NCBI GenBank assembly: GCA_026393855.1
Contig: JAPKZJ010000087.1
Span: forward strand, 17,028-81,027
DNA: 64,000 nucleotides
Reading direction: 5' to 3'
Source of the DNA: Candidatus Aminicenantes bacterium
GTDB lineage: Bacteria > Acidobacteriota > Aminicenantia > Aminicenantales > UBA4085
Of the stretch, positions 1 to 8,711 are shown piece by piece. Position 1 is the stretch's first letter. Each line of letters starts with the position of its first letter. The notes below the pieces were generated by a model that saw nothing but the letters and a program-made list of their open reading frames with translations, was not told the DNA's origin and made no database searches. Both the position numbers and the translations under genes were made by a program.

Positions 1-726
1 CTGGCCAAAGGCGCGAAGCTGGAAACCGGCGCCCATGTCGAGCGTCTCGAGATGCGGGGGGGCGAAGCGGCCGGAGTCCGGGTTCGCAGGGGCCTCCGGA
101 GCCGATTCATGCCCGCGGATGTCACGGTCCTGGCGGCGGGGGGGTTGGGAACCCCGGTCATCCTCGCCGCGTCCGGATTCCCGGGCGAACCCCGGCTTTT
201 CGTCGACCCGGTCCTCTGCGTCGCAGCCCGCCGTCCGGGGGCGGGCCAGAACGCGGAGCTTCCGATGCCGTTCTATGCCCAGCGAGACGGCTATATGATC
301 TCGCCCTATTTCGATCATCTCAGCTATTTTTTCAACCGGCGCTGGACCGCACCGGCCGGGGATATCCTGAGTCTGATGATCAAGCTGGCCGATCAAGGCC
401 GGGGCTCAATCGAAAGACGGCGCCTGCGCAAAACGCTGACCCCGGAGGACCGGGCCAAGTTGGCGGAGGCGACAGGGCTTTGCGAGGAGCTATTCGGTCG
501 TTTGGGCATCCCCAAGAACCGCTTGTTCCTCGGCACCCTCAACGCCGGGCATCCCGGAGGGATGTATCCGCTCACCCGGGCCGAAGCCAAAACATTCCAT
601 CACGATCGCCTGCCGGGCAACGTCTTCCTCGTCGACGCCTCACTCTTGCCCGCCGCGCTCGGCCGCCCCCCCATCCTGACCATCCTGGCCCTGGCCAAAG
701 CGGTAGCCCGTAAGATTCCTTCGTAA
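1..726 (+). CDS. GMC-family oxidoreductase, C-terminal part (5' end outside window)
   Basis: The reading frame is open from base 1 and ends at TAA 724-726, so only the C-terminal ~241 residues are seen. An early LAAGGLGTP segment looks like the end of the FAD-binding fold (alpha-carbon of a Rossmann unit typical of flavin oxidoreductases). The tail contains NAGHPGGMYPLT and a final FLVDASLLPAALGRPPILTI stretch. This matches the C-terminal GMC signature, in which a conserved His serves the flavin active site and a D-[AG]-S motif precedes the last helix. The substrate cannot be told. The next gene is on the opposite strand, so this is the last gene of its unit. The family call is fairly sure; function is unresolved. 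Confidence 0.75.
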   Translation: MAKGAKLETGAHVERLEMRGGEAAGVRVRRGLRSRFMPADVTVLAAGGLGTPVILAASGFPGEPRLFVDPVLCVAARRPGAGQNAELPMPFYAQRDGYMISPYFDHLSYFFNRRWTAPAGDILSLMIKLADQGRGSIERRRLRKTLTPEDRAKLAEATGLCEELFGRLGIPKNRLFLGTLNAGHPGGMYPLTRAEAKTFHHDRLPGNVFLVDASLLPAALGRPPILTILALAKAVARKIPS

Positions 727-791
727 GGAGCCGGGCGCCGATTCACGCCGCTCCCCCGGCCGCCCTCGCCTTGCCTCGGTCGTGAGTCGCC

Positions 792-2210
792 TTAAACCCG
801 CGGCTTCGGGATCTGTTCGACAAAAACGATCCGGAACTCGGTGCCGCCGTCCCGGATCAATTCAAGAGTCCCGTCCAACTGTCCGACCAGGAGATTGACG
901 AGCTGTAAGCCCATCGATTCCGCCGCCCGATAATCAAGGCCGGCGGGGAATCCGGCGCCGTCGTCCCGGACCGCCAGAAGCAGCCGGCCGTCCTGCAGGC
1001 GTTGAAATTTGATCATGACCTCGCCGACCCGCCCATCGGGGAAGCCATGCTTGATGGAGTTGGAGACGAGCTCGTTGACGATCAGCCCGCAGGGAATGGC
1101 ATTGTTGATGTCCAGGAGGATCGCCTCCGTCTCCCGCCGCAGACTGATGCGGCGCAAATCGACGGCCAGGAATTGGAACAAGTGGACGGCCAGGCTCTCA
1201 ATGTAGTCGGCGAAATCGATCCGCGACAAGTCGCCCGATCGATAGAGCTTTTCATGGACGATGGACATCGTCCGGATCCGGCTTTGGCTCTCCTTGAGGA
1301 GCTCGGCCTGGATCGGGTCCTTGAGGCTCCGGGCCTGCAGGTTGAGCAGGCTGACCATGATCTGCATGTTGTTTTTGACCCGGTGATGGACCTCCCGCAG
1401 GAGGATCTCCTTCTCCCGCAGGGAGGCTTGGACGAGCGCTTCGGCCTTCTTGCGCGGGCTGACATCGGCCATGATATGGACGGCGCCGGTCAAGACGCCG
1501 CTCTCATCCAGGATCGGATCGACCGCCACATACATCCAGCGGCCTTGTTCGAAGACTTCGGCCTCCTCGTGGCTCTTCGAGGCCAGCATTCTCTGGAACG
1601 GGCAGTCGGGTAAGAAGCTTTCCAGGCCATGGACCATCCGGTGGCATTTTTCCCCAATGATCTCGGCTTCGGGCTTGTTCAGAAACCGCTGATGGGCCTT
1701 GTTGCATTGGAGCATTCGCCCGTCGGCGTCGAGCAGGCAGATGGCGTCGGTGATGGCGTCGAAAGTCGATTTCCAGCGGAGGGCGGACTCGTGCAGGTCC
1801 TCGTCGGCCCGCCTCTTCTCCCGACGGTTCCGAGCTTCCGCCATCTCCCGCCGGATGGAGGGGGCCAGCCGACCCGGCTTGTCCTTCATGATGTAATCGA
1901 CGGCGCCCGCCCGCATGGCCTCGATGGCGATGTCCTCGCCGATAGTCCCCGAGACGAGAATCACGGGGATATCCAGGCCCGTCTCTTTGATCAAGGCCAA
2001 GGCTGCGGTGCCGCTGAAATGGGGCAGAGCATAGTCCGCCAGAACGATGTCCCAGGCCCGCTGCCGCAAAGCGTTCCGCAGCCCCCCGGCCTCTTCCACC
2101 CGAATCCAATCCGGGTCCAAGCCATCCGCCTTCAGCTTGCGGATGATGAGGACGGCGTCGTCCTCGGAATCCTCGACCAGTAGAATTCGGACTGAATCGG
2201 ACAAAGTCAA
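792..2210 (-). CDS. Response-regulator/PAS/histidine kinase hybrid (REC-PAS-HisKA_2-HATPase)
   Basis: 472 aa with no membrane segment. The N-terminal receiver has the acidic pair near residues 14-15, phosphoacceptor Asp59 (VLADY) and Lys109. A PAS domain follows at about 145-255. The kinase core carries the HHRVKNN box at 275-281 (phospho-His 275/276), typical of HisKA_2 kinases, and an N-box NELVSNSIKHGF. The layout suggests a cytoplasmic relay that receives phosphate or a partner signal at REC and then signals through its own kinase. It starts with TTG at 2210. The upstream response regulator stops at 2207-2209, giving a 4-bp TTGA overlap and probable translational coupling. It is the last gene of the three-gene signalling operon. 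The signal sensed is unknown. Confidence 0.9.
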   Translation of the reverse strand: MTLSDSVRILLVEDSEDDAVLIIRKLKADGLDPDWIRVEEAGGLRNALRQRAWDIVLADYALPHFSGTAALALIKETGLDIPVILVSGTIGEDIAIEAMRAGAVDYIMKDKPGRLAPSIRREMAEARNRREKRRADEDLHESALRWKSTFDAITDAICLLDADGRMLQCNKAHQRFLNKPEAEIIGEKCHRMVHGLESFLPDCPFQRMLASKSHEEAEVFEQGRWMYVAVDPILDESGVLTGAVHIMADVSPRKKAEALVQASLREKEILLREVHHRVKNNMQIMVSLLNLQARSLKDPIQAELLKESQSRIRTMSIVHEKLYRSGDLSRIDFADYIESLAVHLFQFLAVDLRRISLRRETEAILLDINNAIPCGLIVNELVSNSIKHGFPDGRVGEVMIKFQRLQDGRLLLAVRDDGAGFPAGLDYRAAESMGLQLVNLLVGQLDGTLELIRDGGTEFRIVFVEQIPKPRV

Positions 2211-2650
2211 CCTTCTTTCAGCGGCGGCGATTCGTTCAAGAGCAGCCAGTACAGCCCCAGATGCTTGATGGCTTCGTTGAACTGGTCGAAGTCCACGGGC
2301 TTGCGGACATAGCTGTTGGCGCCCAGCTTGTACCCGTTTAAAATGTCGCGCTCCTCCTTGGACGAGGTCAGGATGACCACGGGCAGGAGCTTGGTCCGCT
2401 CCTCGGCCCGCAGGCGTTTGAGGACCTCCAATCCGTCCACCTTGGGTAGCTTGATGTCGAGGAGGACGACGACGGGCAAGGTCGGAAGAGCCTCGCCCTC
2501 GGCCCCTGAGCCGAACAAGTGGGCCAGCGCCTCAACCCCGTCATTCACGACCACGACCTGGTTCGTGATGTTGTTTTTCTTGAGCGATCGCAGCGTCAAG
2601 ACCACGTCGTCCGGGTTGTCCTCGACCAACAAGATGCTTTTTTCACTCAT
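2207..2650 (-). CDS. Single-domain response regulator (Rcp1-like)
   Basis: 147 aa, a stand-alone receiver domain with no output domain. Visible landmarks are the acidic pair in VEDNPDD (10-14), phosphoacceptor Asp65 in LLDIKLP, the T/S in ILTSS, and Lys117 in VRKPVDF. Its acceptor region with PTLPVVVLLDIKLP and the long alpha4 resemble Rcp1-type regulators that pair with phytochrome-like or PAS kinases. The ATG at 2650 overlaps the stop of the upstream kinase (2643-2645). An upstream extension of the frame is out-of-frame kinase sequence and was discarded. It probably takes phosphate from the membrane kinase at 2643-4823 and passes it to, or competes with, the hybrid kinase downstream. Confidence 0.9.
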   Translation of the reverse strand: MSEKSILLVEDNPDDVVLTLRSLKKNNITNQVVVVNDGVEALAHLFGSGAEGEALPTLPVVVLLDIKLPKVDGLEVLKRLRAEERTKLLPVVILTSSKEERDILNGYKLGANSYVRKPVDFDQFNEAIKHLGLYWLLLNESPPLKEG

Positions 2651-4823
2651 GGCGCCTCTCTTTTCCGATATCGAGGGTGAAATAGAAAACGGCCCCCTGA
2701 TCGACAACCCCTTCGGCCCAGACCCGGCCGCCATGGCGGCGGACGATCCGCTGGACCGTAGCCAGGCCGACTCCTGTGCCGGGGAATTCGTCCTTTGCGT
2801 GCAGGCGCTGGAAGGGGGCGAACAGCTTCCCGGCATAAGCCATGTCGAATCCGACGCCGTTGTCGCGGACGAAAAAAGCGGTCGTCCCCTCGACGGCCTC
2901 GGACCCGAACTCTATCCGGGCGTCGGAACGCTTTGAGGTGAACTTCCAGGCATTCTCGATCAGGTTCTCCAGTGCCGCCTGCAGGAGGCGCACGTCGCCG
3001 CGGGCGGTCAGGCCGGGGGCGATAACGACGTCAACCGTCCGCTGAGGCCAGGCCCCAGCCAGCGCAGCGGCCGCCGACTCCGCCAGCCGGCTTAAGTCGA
3101 CGTCCTCGACGCGCAGATCGGCTTTGGTCACCCGAGCCAGATTGAGCATGTCGTCGATGAGATTCCCCATGGCTTGGACATTGGCCCGGATCCGGCGCAG
3201 AAAGACGCGGCCTTCCTCGTTCAAGCTCCGATCCTGTTCCTCCAGGACGGCCTGGCTGAAGCCGTCAATGATTCGAAGCGGCGCCCGCAAGTCGTGGGAG
3301 ACGGAGTAGCTGAAGGCCTCGAGCTCCGCGTTGGCCGCTTCGAGCTGAGCCGTCCGCTCGGTGACCCGCCGTTCCAGGTCGGCGTTGAGCCGCCGGACCG
3401 CTTCCTCAACGCTTTTCCTAGCCGTGATGTCGCGGGAGACAACCACGACCCCCACGATATCGCCGGCCTCGCTCCGGATGGGATTGTGGGTGACCTGGAA
3501 ATAGCGCCGGAAGAGCTCATCATCGCCCGAGAACGATTCGTCGGTAATGCTCTCGCCCCGCAAGACGCGCTCCAGATTGGCCCGGGCCGCTTTCCGGTCT
3601 TCGGCCACGGTCATGGCGTCGTAGAACCACATCCCCGGCCGGATGTCCTTTCCATAGAGGGCCTTCATGGCCGCGGCATGGCCGCTGTTGAAGCTGGTGT
3701 AGCGAAAGTCACGGTCCAGCGAAAAAATCAGGGCTTCCGTGCTTTCTTGGACGCCCCGCAGGACCTCGTTCCTTTTTTGGATCTCGGCTTCCGCTCGGCG
3801 GTGGTACTCGGCCCGCTCGCGCCGTTCGAGCCAACTCAAGCCCAGCCCCGCCGCGGCGATCAGGACCAGGCAGAGGCTGGCCATGAGGAATCCCTCCCGG
3901 CGGAGAGGGGCCCTGATCTCGGCCAGATCGACTTTGGCGATCAGGAACCAAGGCGAATCCGGAATTCTTCGGATCGCGGACAGAACCGGGACGCCCCGGT
4001 AGTCCATTCCCTCCACCTCGCCTTCGGTGCCCCGAACGGCCATGGCCGCGGGCAGATTAACGTCTCCGCCCGACATCCGCAGGTGCAAAGCCGTGTTCCG
4101 GCGATGCCGCAGCTCGTTGAGGTAGAGAACGTCTTGGCCTTCGCGCCGGACGAGAAGCGTTTCCGCCGAGCGGCTGGGCGTCGGCCAAGTCTGAATCAGG
4201 GGGTAAAGAAAGTCGGCGGGATCGGAGCGCAGCACGATCGTCCCGACGGCCGGGCCCGTTGGAGAGGGCGGAGAGAGGGGGACGAAAACGTCGATGTGAA
4301 CGGCCCCATCGGAGGCCGCTTCCTCCAAGTCTCCAAGGGCGGCGATCCCCGTCTTTCCAATGGCTTGGGCTCGGCGCAAGGCTTGTTCGCCCGGCGGCTC
4401 ATCCGGCCTCCCGCCCCGCCGGATCAGAACCCGGCCGTCGGGATCCAGAAGCCAAGCCGATCGATATCGATACACATCGCAAAGCTTCGATAGAAAAGTC
4501 CCGAGCTCGCTCGCTAAACCGGTCAAACGCGGATTGGCAATGAAGCGAGCCGCCTGGGCGGCGAGGAAGGGATTGCCGGAAAGGGCGACGGCGTCGCCCA
4601 GCCTTTCGTACCGCCACATTTCGATTTCGTGAGACTTCAAGGCGGCAATGGCGGCCAAATCGCGCTTATAGCCGGCCTCGAGACGATGCTTCTGGCCCTG
4701 GAAGAAGTATATGCCCGCCGCCGCGATCCCAGCCGCCAGGAGCAGAAAGGCGAAGAAAAACCCCCCGAAAAAGCCCGCGGCTCCCCCGGGTTTCGACTTT
4801 CCGGAAAACGTGCGCTTTATCAT
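2643..4823 (-). CDS. Membrane sensor histidine kinase (extracytoplasmic sensor, PAS, HisKA, HATPase)
   Basis: 726 aa. TM1 lies at about 19-41 and TM2 at about 311-331, enclosing a ~270-residue extracytoplasmic sensor of dCache-like size. A PAS domain (about 357-470), a coiled coil (470-505), a HisKA domain with His510 in YSVSHDLRAPL, and a HATPase with N-box ENLIENAWKF follow. This is the classic architecture of a transmembrane kinase that phosphorylates the response regulator encoded directly downstream. The start ATG at 4823 lacks a clear Shine-Dalgarno but directly follows the stop of a 21-codon leader ORF. A good promoter lies at 4907-4935. Ligand unknown. Confidence 0.9.
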   Translation of the reverse strand: MIKRTFSGKSKPGGAAGFFGGFFFAFLLLAAGIAAAGIYFFQGQKHRLEAGYKRDLAAIAALKSHEIEMWRYERLGDAVALSGNPFLAAQAARFIANPRLTGLASELGTFLSKLCDVYRYRSAWLLDPDGRVLIRRGGRPDEPPGEQALRRAQAIGKTGIAALGDLEEAASDGAVHIDVFVPLSPPSPTGPAVGTIVLRSDPADFLYPLIQTWPTPSRSAETLLVRREGQDVLYLNELRHRRNTALHLRMSGGDVNLPAAMAVRGTEGEVEGMDYRGVPVLSAIRRIPDSPWFLIAKVDLAEIRAPLRREGFLMASLCLVLIAAAGLGLSWLERRERAEYHRRAEAEIQKRNEVLRGVQESTEALIFSLDRDFRYTSFNSGHAAAMKALYGKDIRPGMWFYDAMTVAEDRKAARANLERVLRGESITDESFSGDDELFRRYFQVTHNPIRSEAGDIVGVVVVSRDITARKSVEEAVRRLNADLERRVTERTAQLEAANAELEAFSYSVSHDLRAPLRIIDGFSQAVLEEQDRSLNEEGRVFLRRIRANVQAMGNLIDDMLNLARVTKADLRVEDVDLSRLAESAAAALAGAWPQRTVDVVIAPGLTARGDVRLLQAALENLIENAWKFTSKRSDARIEFGSEAVEGTTAFFVRDNGVGFDMAYAGKLFAPFQRLHAKDEFPGTGVGLATVQRIVRRHGGRVWAEGVVDQGAVFYFTLDIGKERRHE

Positions 4824-4889
4824 CTATCCGGTCTCGAACCGATCCGTTGGAGAGACGGCGCGAGAAGTCGGAAACCTTGAAGCGGACAT
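4824..4889 (-). promoter_or_regulatory. Possible 21-codon leader ORF ahead of the histidine kinase operon
   Basis: An ATG at 4889 opens 21 codons ending in TAG at 4824-4826, immediately adjacent to the kinase ATG. It lies within the predicted 5' leader, about 10 nt from the expected transcription start. It has no Shine-Dalgarno of its own. Termination-reinitiation could feed the kinase start. In GC-rich DNA such frames arise often by chance, so support is modest. Confidence 0.25.
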
Positions 4890-4906
4890 CACAAGTTGAC
4901 GCGTGG

Positions 4907-4935
4907 AGTATAATCCGGCCCCGGGACCGAGTCAA
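4907..4935 (-). promoter_or_regulatory. Sigma70-like promoter of the kinase-regulator operon
   Basis: On the minus strand TTGACT (4935-4930) and TATACT (4912-4907) are separated by 17 bp. The start codon of the kinase is at 4823, so the expected leader is about 77 nt. Confidence 0.55.
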
Positions 4936-4975
4936 TCCGCCCCTGGGGCAGAGAGCCGGAGGCCCGGAGCCGATT

Positions 4976-7270
4976 CTATCGCACGACGATCTCGTCGACG
5001 AAGACCCAGGACGCGCCCCCGGCCGAAGGGTGCCAGCTCGGATTGGCCTTGGTTCCCTCGACCCGGAACCGGATGAACCGGACGCCGGCCAAGTCCACGA
5101 TCCATTCGAAATTCCGGATCAAGGCCTCGCTCCGTTGGTCGCCGTCGATCTCCGTGACGCCGATCGGCCGCCATTCGGCCCCGTCCGCGGACGCCTCGCA
5201 AGTCACCCGGCGGGGATGGAAGATCCAGCTTTTCGGGTCGTAGAGTGTGCTCAAGGCGATGGAACGGACCCGGCGCACCTCGCCCAAGTCCAGACGGAGG
5301 CTGAAATCGGCCGCCTCCCAGCCCAGCCAATGAACTTTATAATCGCCCGCCCCCCGCACCCCGTTGGTGAGCAAAGCCAGGTCGCCGCGGCCGTATTTGG
5401 CCGCCGGGGCCGGATCGGCCTCGACCTTGCGGCGAAAAGCCAGGTTGCCCTCGACTTGGACGTCGATGAACCGGCGGACGGCGTCGTAATAGGCCTTGGG
5501 GGCCAGGCCCGACTCGTTGAGGCTGCGCACCCCGGCATCTAGGCAGGCGGTGAAGAAGGCGTCTAAAAGGCGGCCCTTCTCCGGCCGCGGCTCGAACCGG
5601 CCCTGGTCCTCGGCATAGAATCCGCGCGGGCCGAACATGTCGGCCTTGCCGATCTCGAGCTCGGCGTATTGGAGCGGGAGCCGGGCGGCACGGACGCGGC
5701 GGAGGCGCTCGGGATCTGCAGCGACGGCCTTCTCGGCCAGGTCGAAGACGGCGTCGTAGACGGCGACCCTCTCGGCCGAGAGAAAGCCTTCGGCGTGGGC
5801 GTTGGGCGGCTCATAGATGTCGAGCTTGGCGCCCGAGACGGCCAGGGCCTCCCGATAGGAATCGATGATGTGGCGGATGAAAGGCGCCGCGGTCCCGTAA
5901 TACCCGGCCAGAAAATCGTTGATCGCCGCGTCGACGTCCAGGTCGGGGTTCCAGAGGAGCTTCGCCAGGATCCAACCCTTGAGCTCCGAAAACTCGTGCC
6001 CCGGCGAGGTGTTGGTCTGCTGAAAGTGCTGCCGGGCGCCGTTGCGGGCAAAGAAGCGCAGATTGGGCTGCAGGACGTGGAGGTTGGGAAAGGGCGAGAC
6101 TTGGTGGGCGAAATCGACGGTGTAATCCCAGAGATAGAGATTCTTCGTCAACCGGCTCCAATCTTCTATGTCGCGGACGAAGGAGGCGCTGGAGGGATCC
6201 TCGGCGATCGGCAGGCTGCGATTAAGCTCGATCGTGCAGAGCATGATCTGGACGTTGGCCGCCGGCTTCGTCACCCTGGGCGCGGGCCGGGAGAACTGAT
6301 AAGCCAGAGTCGAGATGATCTTGTCCGGGAAGCGGGCCGCCAGGCGGTTGACGAGCCTCAGGATCGGGCCGGCCGGCGTCCCCTCTTCGGCGATGATTTT
6401 CAGGCAGTCCGGGCACCGGCAGTAGGAAGAATTGTCGTTCTGGCTGACCGACCAGACCTTCTGGTCGGGTTGGGCGGCCATCTCCTTCGCCAGCCGATCC
6501 GCCAGAAGGTCGAAGACTTCGGGCCGCGAGGGGCAGAGCTGGTCGATAATGCGCTTGCCGTTCATCAGGGCGTAATAGTCGGGATGATCGGCGAAGAACT
6601 CGGCCCAAGGCAGAAGCCGGTTGAAGGTGTGGACATAATAGCCCTTGGCGAACATCTCCTCGGTTCCGTCCAGCCGCAGCCAGTCCCTATAGTCTGGGTC
6701 TTGGACAAAGTCGCCGTTGACGCAGCGAAAATCGTTGGCCGGATTGTCCAGATCGAAGACGCGCCCCAAGGCCAGCGACGCGGAAACGGGGAAAAAGTCG
6801 GCCGTCGGGCTGTATTTGCGGCAGCCGAAATATTTTTCCAGAAGATGAACGACGCCGTAGATCGAGCCCTTGCCGCCGCCCGAGAGGATGTAAACGGCCC
6901 GGTTGGAGACGACATCGAGGTATCCTCCGGGTTTCAGCCTGGCGGCGGCCGGACGGAAGGAATCGGGATAGACGCCCAGCCCGTACCCGATCCATATCTC
7001 GCCGTCCGGGACGGGCTTGGCCTTGTCGACGATCGGAAGCTCCGCCCCCGTCATCCGGCGCACGGACTCCCGCAGGATCTCCGCCGCCCGCCGATCCGCG
7101 GCCGAGGCGCCCGGCGGCAGGGCGATGACACAAGCGGGGCGGCCGTCCCGGACCAGAGCGAATCCCGGGACCGCGGCTTGGCCGCGCGGCCCGCCCGCGA
7201 AAAGGCCGGAGGCGGCAAACGCGAAAGCGATGAGGGCGAAAACCGAGCGGGCTCCGGATCGAAGCATCAT
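4976..7270 (-). CDS. Exported DUF4838 glycosidase-like protein with C-terminal F5/8-type domain
   Basis: 764 aa with an N-terminal signal peptide (hydrophobic stretch about 9-27). The early part (AADRRAAEILRESVRRMTGAELPI) resembles the N-terminal domain that precedes alpha-glucuronidase-like barrels. The central region matches DUF4838 by its NDNSSYCRCPDC cysteine cluster near residue 280 and its predicted barrel. The last ~130 residues look like a discoidin/F5-8C carbohydrate-binding module (VRSIALSTLYDP, FIRFRVEGT). Such proteins are thought to act on extracellular polysaccharides; no substrate can be named. The start ATG at 7270 has a purine-rich AGGAGAAGAAGG upstream; ATG 7267 is the alternative. 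It is transcribed divergently from the MFS transporter. Confidence 0.75.
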   Translation of the reverse strand: MMLRSGARSVFALIAFAFAASGLFAGGPRGQAAVPGFALVRDGRPACVIALPPGASAADRRAAEILRESVRRMTGAELPIVDKAKPVPDGEIWIGYGLGVYPDSFRPAAARLKPGGYLDVVSNRAVYILSGGGKGSIYGVVHLLEKYFGCRKYSPTADFFPVSASLALGRVFDLDNPANDFRCVNGDFVQDPDYRDWLRLDGTEEMFAKGYYVHTFNRLLPWAEFFADHPDYYALMNGKRIIDQLCPSRPEVFDLLADRLAKEMAAQPDQKVWSVSQNDNSSYCRCPDCLKIIAEEGTPAGPILRLVNRLAARFPDKIISTLAYQFSRPAPRVTKPAANVQIMLCTIELNRSLPIAEDPSSASFVRDIEDWSRLTKNLYLWDYTVDFAHQVSPFPNLHVLQPNLRFFARNGARQHFQQTNTSPGHEFSELKGWILAKLLWNPDLDVDAAINDFLAGYYGTAAPFIRHIIDSYREALAVSGAKLDIYEPPNAHAEGFLSAERVAVYDAVFDLAEKAVAADPERLRRVRAARLPLQYAELEIGKADMFGPRGFYAEDQGRFEPRPEKGRLLDAFFTACLDAGVRSLNESGLAPKAYYDAVRRFIDVQVEGNLAFRRKVEADPAPAAKYGRGDLALLTNGVRGAGDYKVHWLGWEAADFSLRLDLGEVRRVRSIALSTLYDPKSWIFHPRRVTCEASADGAEWRPIGVTEIDGDQRSEALIRNFEWIVDLAGVRFIRFRVEGTKANPSWHPSAGGASWVFVDEIVVR

Positions 7271-7306
7271 GGGCCTTCTTCTCCTGGACTGGGAGGGCTG
7301 ACTCTA

Positions 7307-7334
7307 TTTATACGATGATGCCGGCCGGCGTCAA
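7307..7334 (-). promoter_or_regulatory. Promoter of the DUF4838 gene
   Basis: Minus strand TTGACG (7334-7329), 16-bp spacer, TATAAA (7312-7307). The start codon is at 7270 behind a purine-rich ribosome site. The -35 box lies back to back with the MFS promoter, only 19 bp apart, so the two units may share regulators. Confidence 0.5.
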
Positions 7335-7353
7335 TCGCCATCCGGGCCTTCCG

Positions 7354-7382
7354 TTGACTCCCCCGGGCCCCTCCGCTATGAT
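7354..7382 (+). promoter_or_regulatory. Promoter of the MFS transporter; start codon 9 nt after the -10 box
   Basis: TTGACT (7354-7359), 17-bp spacer, TATGAT (7377-7382). The ATG is at 7392, so transcription would begin within 2-3 nt of the start codon, implying a leaderless mRNA. Confidence 0.55.
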
Positions 7383-7391
7383 CGTTCGCCC

Positions 7392-8651
7392 ATGGGCGTC
7401 TCTCGGCGAAACGGCGCGAATCGGGGCTGGACCGTCGTCGCGGCCGGCCTGGGGCTCAACCTGGCCATGGGCGTGCTGTTCGCCTGGAGCCTGATCGGCC
7501 GCGCCTTGGCCGAACCCGTCTCGGGCGGCGGCTTCGGTTGGTCGCGGACGGCCGCCACCCTGCCTTACACCATGGCCATCGCCTGCTTCGCCTTGGTCAT
7601 GGTTCCGGCCGGCCGCTGGCAGGATCGCTTCGGTCCGCGCCGCGTCGCCACGGCCGGGGCGGCTCTCTGCGGGGCGGGCCTCCTCGTCGCCGGCCTGGGC
7701 CGTCCGGATGCGCCGGCGGCGATCCTCCTGGGATTCGGCGTTCTGTCCGGCGCGGGCATCGGCCTCGGCTACGCTTCCGCCACTCCGGCCGCCGTCAAGT
7801 GGTTCGGACCCGAACGAAAGGGACTGATCACCGGGATCGTCGTGTCCGGCTTCGGGCTGGCTCCGGTCTATCTGGCGCCCCTCACCGAATTCCTGCTGGC
7901 CGGGCGCGGCATCGCCGGCGCCTTCCGCGCCCTGGGGATTCTCTTTCTGGCGATCGGCGGAATCTCCGCCCGCTTCCTGGTCAATCCGCCTGCAGCCCGG
8001 ATGCCCGTCCCTGCGTCCCCCCTTCACCCGTCCGCGGGCGGTCTCCCCGCCGAGGCCGACGGCACCTGGCGACAGATGATCCGGACGCCCCGCTTCGCCT
8101 CCCTCTATCTCCAATTCGTCGCCGCCGCAACCGCGGGACTGATGATCATCGGGCATGCGGCCCGCATAGTCGCCGTCCAATCGTCAGGGACGATCCCGGC
8201 CGGCTTTCTTTTCGTCGGCTGGCTGGCTCTCTTCAACGCCGGAGGGCGGGTCGTCGGGGGATTTCTATCGGACCGGCTGGGCCGGTATCGGACCACGGTC
8301 GCCGTCTTTATGGCTCAGGCGGCCGTCCTGTTCTTTTTCGACCGCTTCACCACCGGGCCGGGACTTGGCCTGGGGATCGCGCTGGCGGGCTTCAACTACG
8401 GGGCCTGCCTCTCGCTCTTCCCGGCGACGGCCTCCGATCGCTGGGGGACGAAAAACCTGGGCGCCAACTACGGAATCCTTTTCACCGCCTGGGGCATCGG
8501 CGGCGTCATCGGCCCGCTCCTGGCCGGCCGCATCGCCGACGCCGCCGGGAGCTACGGGCCCGCCTTCCGGGCGGCCGGGACGATGATGCTCGTGGCCGCT
8601 CTTTTGGCGGCCGGGACTCGGTTCCCGCGGCCGCTCCGGCTGAAGGAATAG
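7392..8651 (+). CDS. Major facilitator superfamily transporter (OFA-like)
   Basis: 419 aa with about twelve hydrophobic segments in two six-helix halves. The loop between TM2 and TM3 reads GRWQDRFGPRRVA, and the equivalent second-half loop reads GGFLSDRLGRYRTT; both fit the MFS G-x-x-x-D-[RK]-x-G-[RK] motif. Overall resemblance to the oxalate/formate antiporter-like subgroup comes from the N-terminal MGVLFAWSLI segment and the NYGILFTAWGIGG region near the end. It would move a small organic anion across the inner membrane; the substrate is not determinable. The start ATG has no Shine-Dalgarno and sits 9 nt after a good -10 box. Confidence 0.85.
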   Translation: MGVSRRNGANRGWTVVAAGLGLNLAMGVLFAWSLIGRALAEPVSGGGFGWSRTAATLPYTMAIACFALVMVPAGRWQDRFGPRRVATAGAALCGAGLLVAGLGRPDAPAAILLGFGVLSGAGIGLGYASATPAAVKWFGPERKGLITGIVVSGFGLAPVYLAPLTEFLLAGRGIAGAFRALGILFLAIGGISARFLVNPPAARMPVPASPLHPSAGGLPAEADGTWRQMIRTPRFASLYLQFVAAATAGLMIIGHAARIVAVQSSGTIPAGFLFVGWLALFNAGGRVVGGFLSDRLGRYRTTVAVFMAQAAVLFFFDRFTTGPGLGLGIALAGFNYGACLSLFPATASDRWGTKNLGANYGILFTAWGIGGVIGPLLAGRIADAAGSYGPAFRAAGTMMLVAALLAAGTRFPRPLRLKE

Positions 8652-8672
8652 GGAGCGTTTCCCGGCCGCGCT

Positions 8673-8702
8673 TTGCTTTCCCGACGGGCTTTGGTCTACA
8701 AT
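8673..8702 (+). promoter_or_regulatory. Promoter of ruvAB
   Basis: TTGCTT (8673-8678), 18-bp spacer, TACAAT (8697-8702), with ATG of ruvA at 8712. The predicted transcription start is within about 3 nt of the start codon, another leaderless candidate. Confidence 0.5.
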
Positions 8703-8711
8703 GCTCCCGGC

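Noticed and set aside
5669..7318. 549-codon plus-strand frame opposite the DUF4838 gene
   Set aside because: Antisense shadow. The minus frame has a signal peptide, domain motifs, a promoter and a ribosome site.
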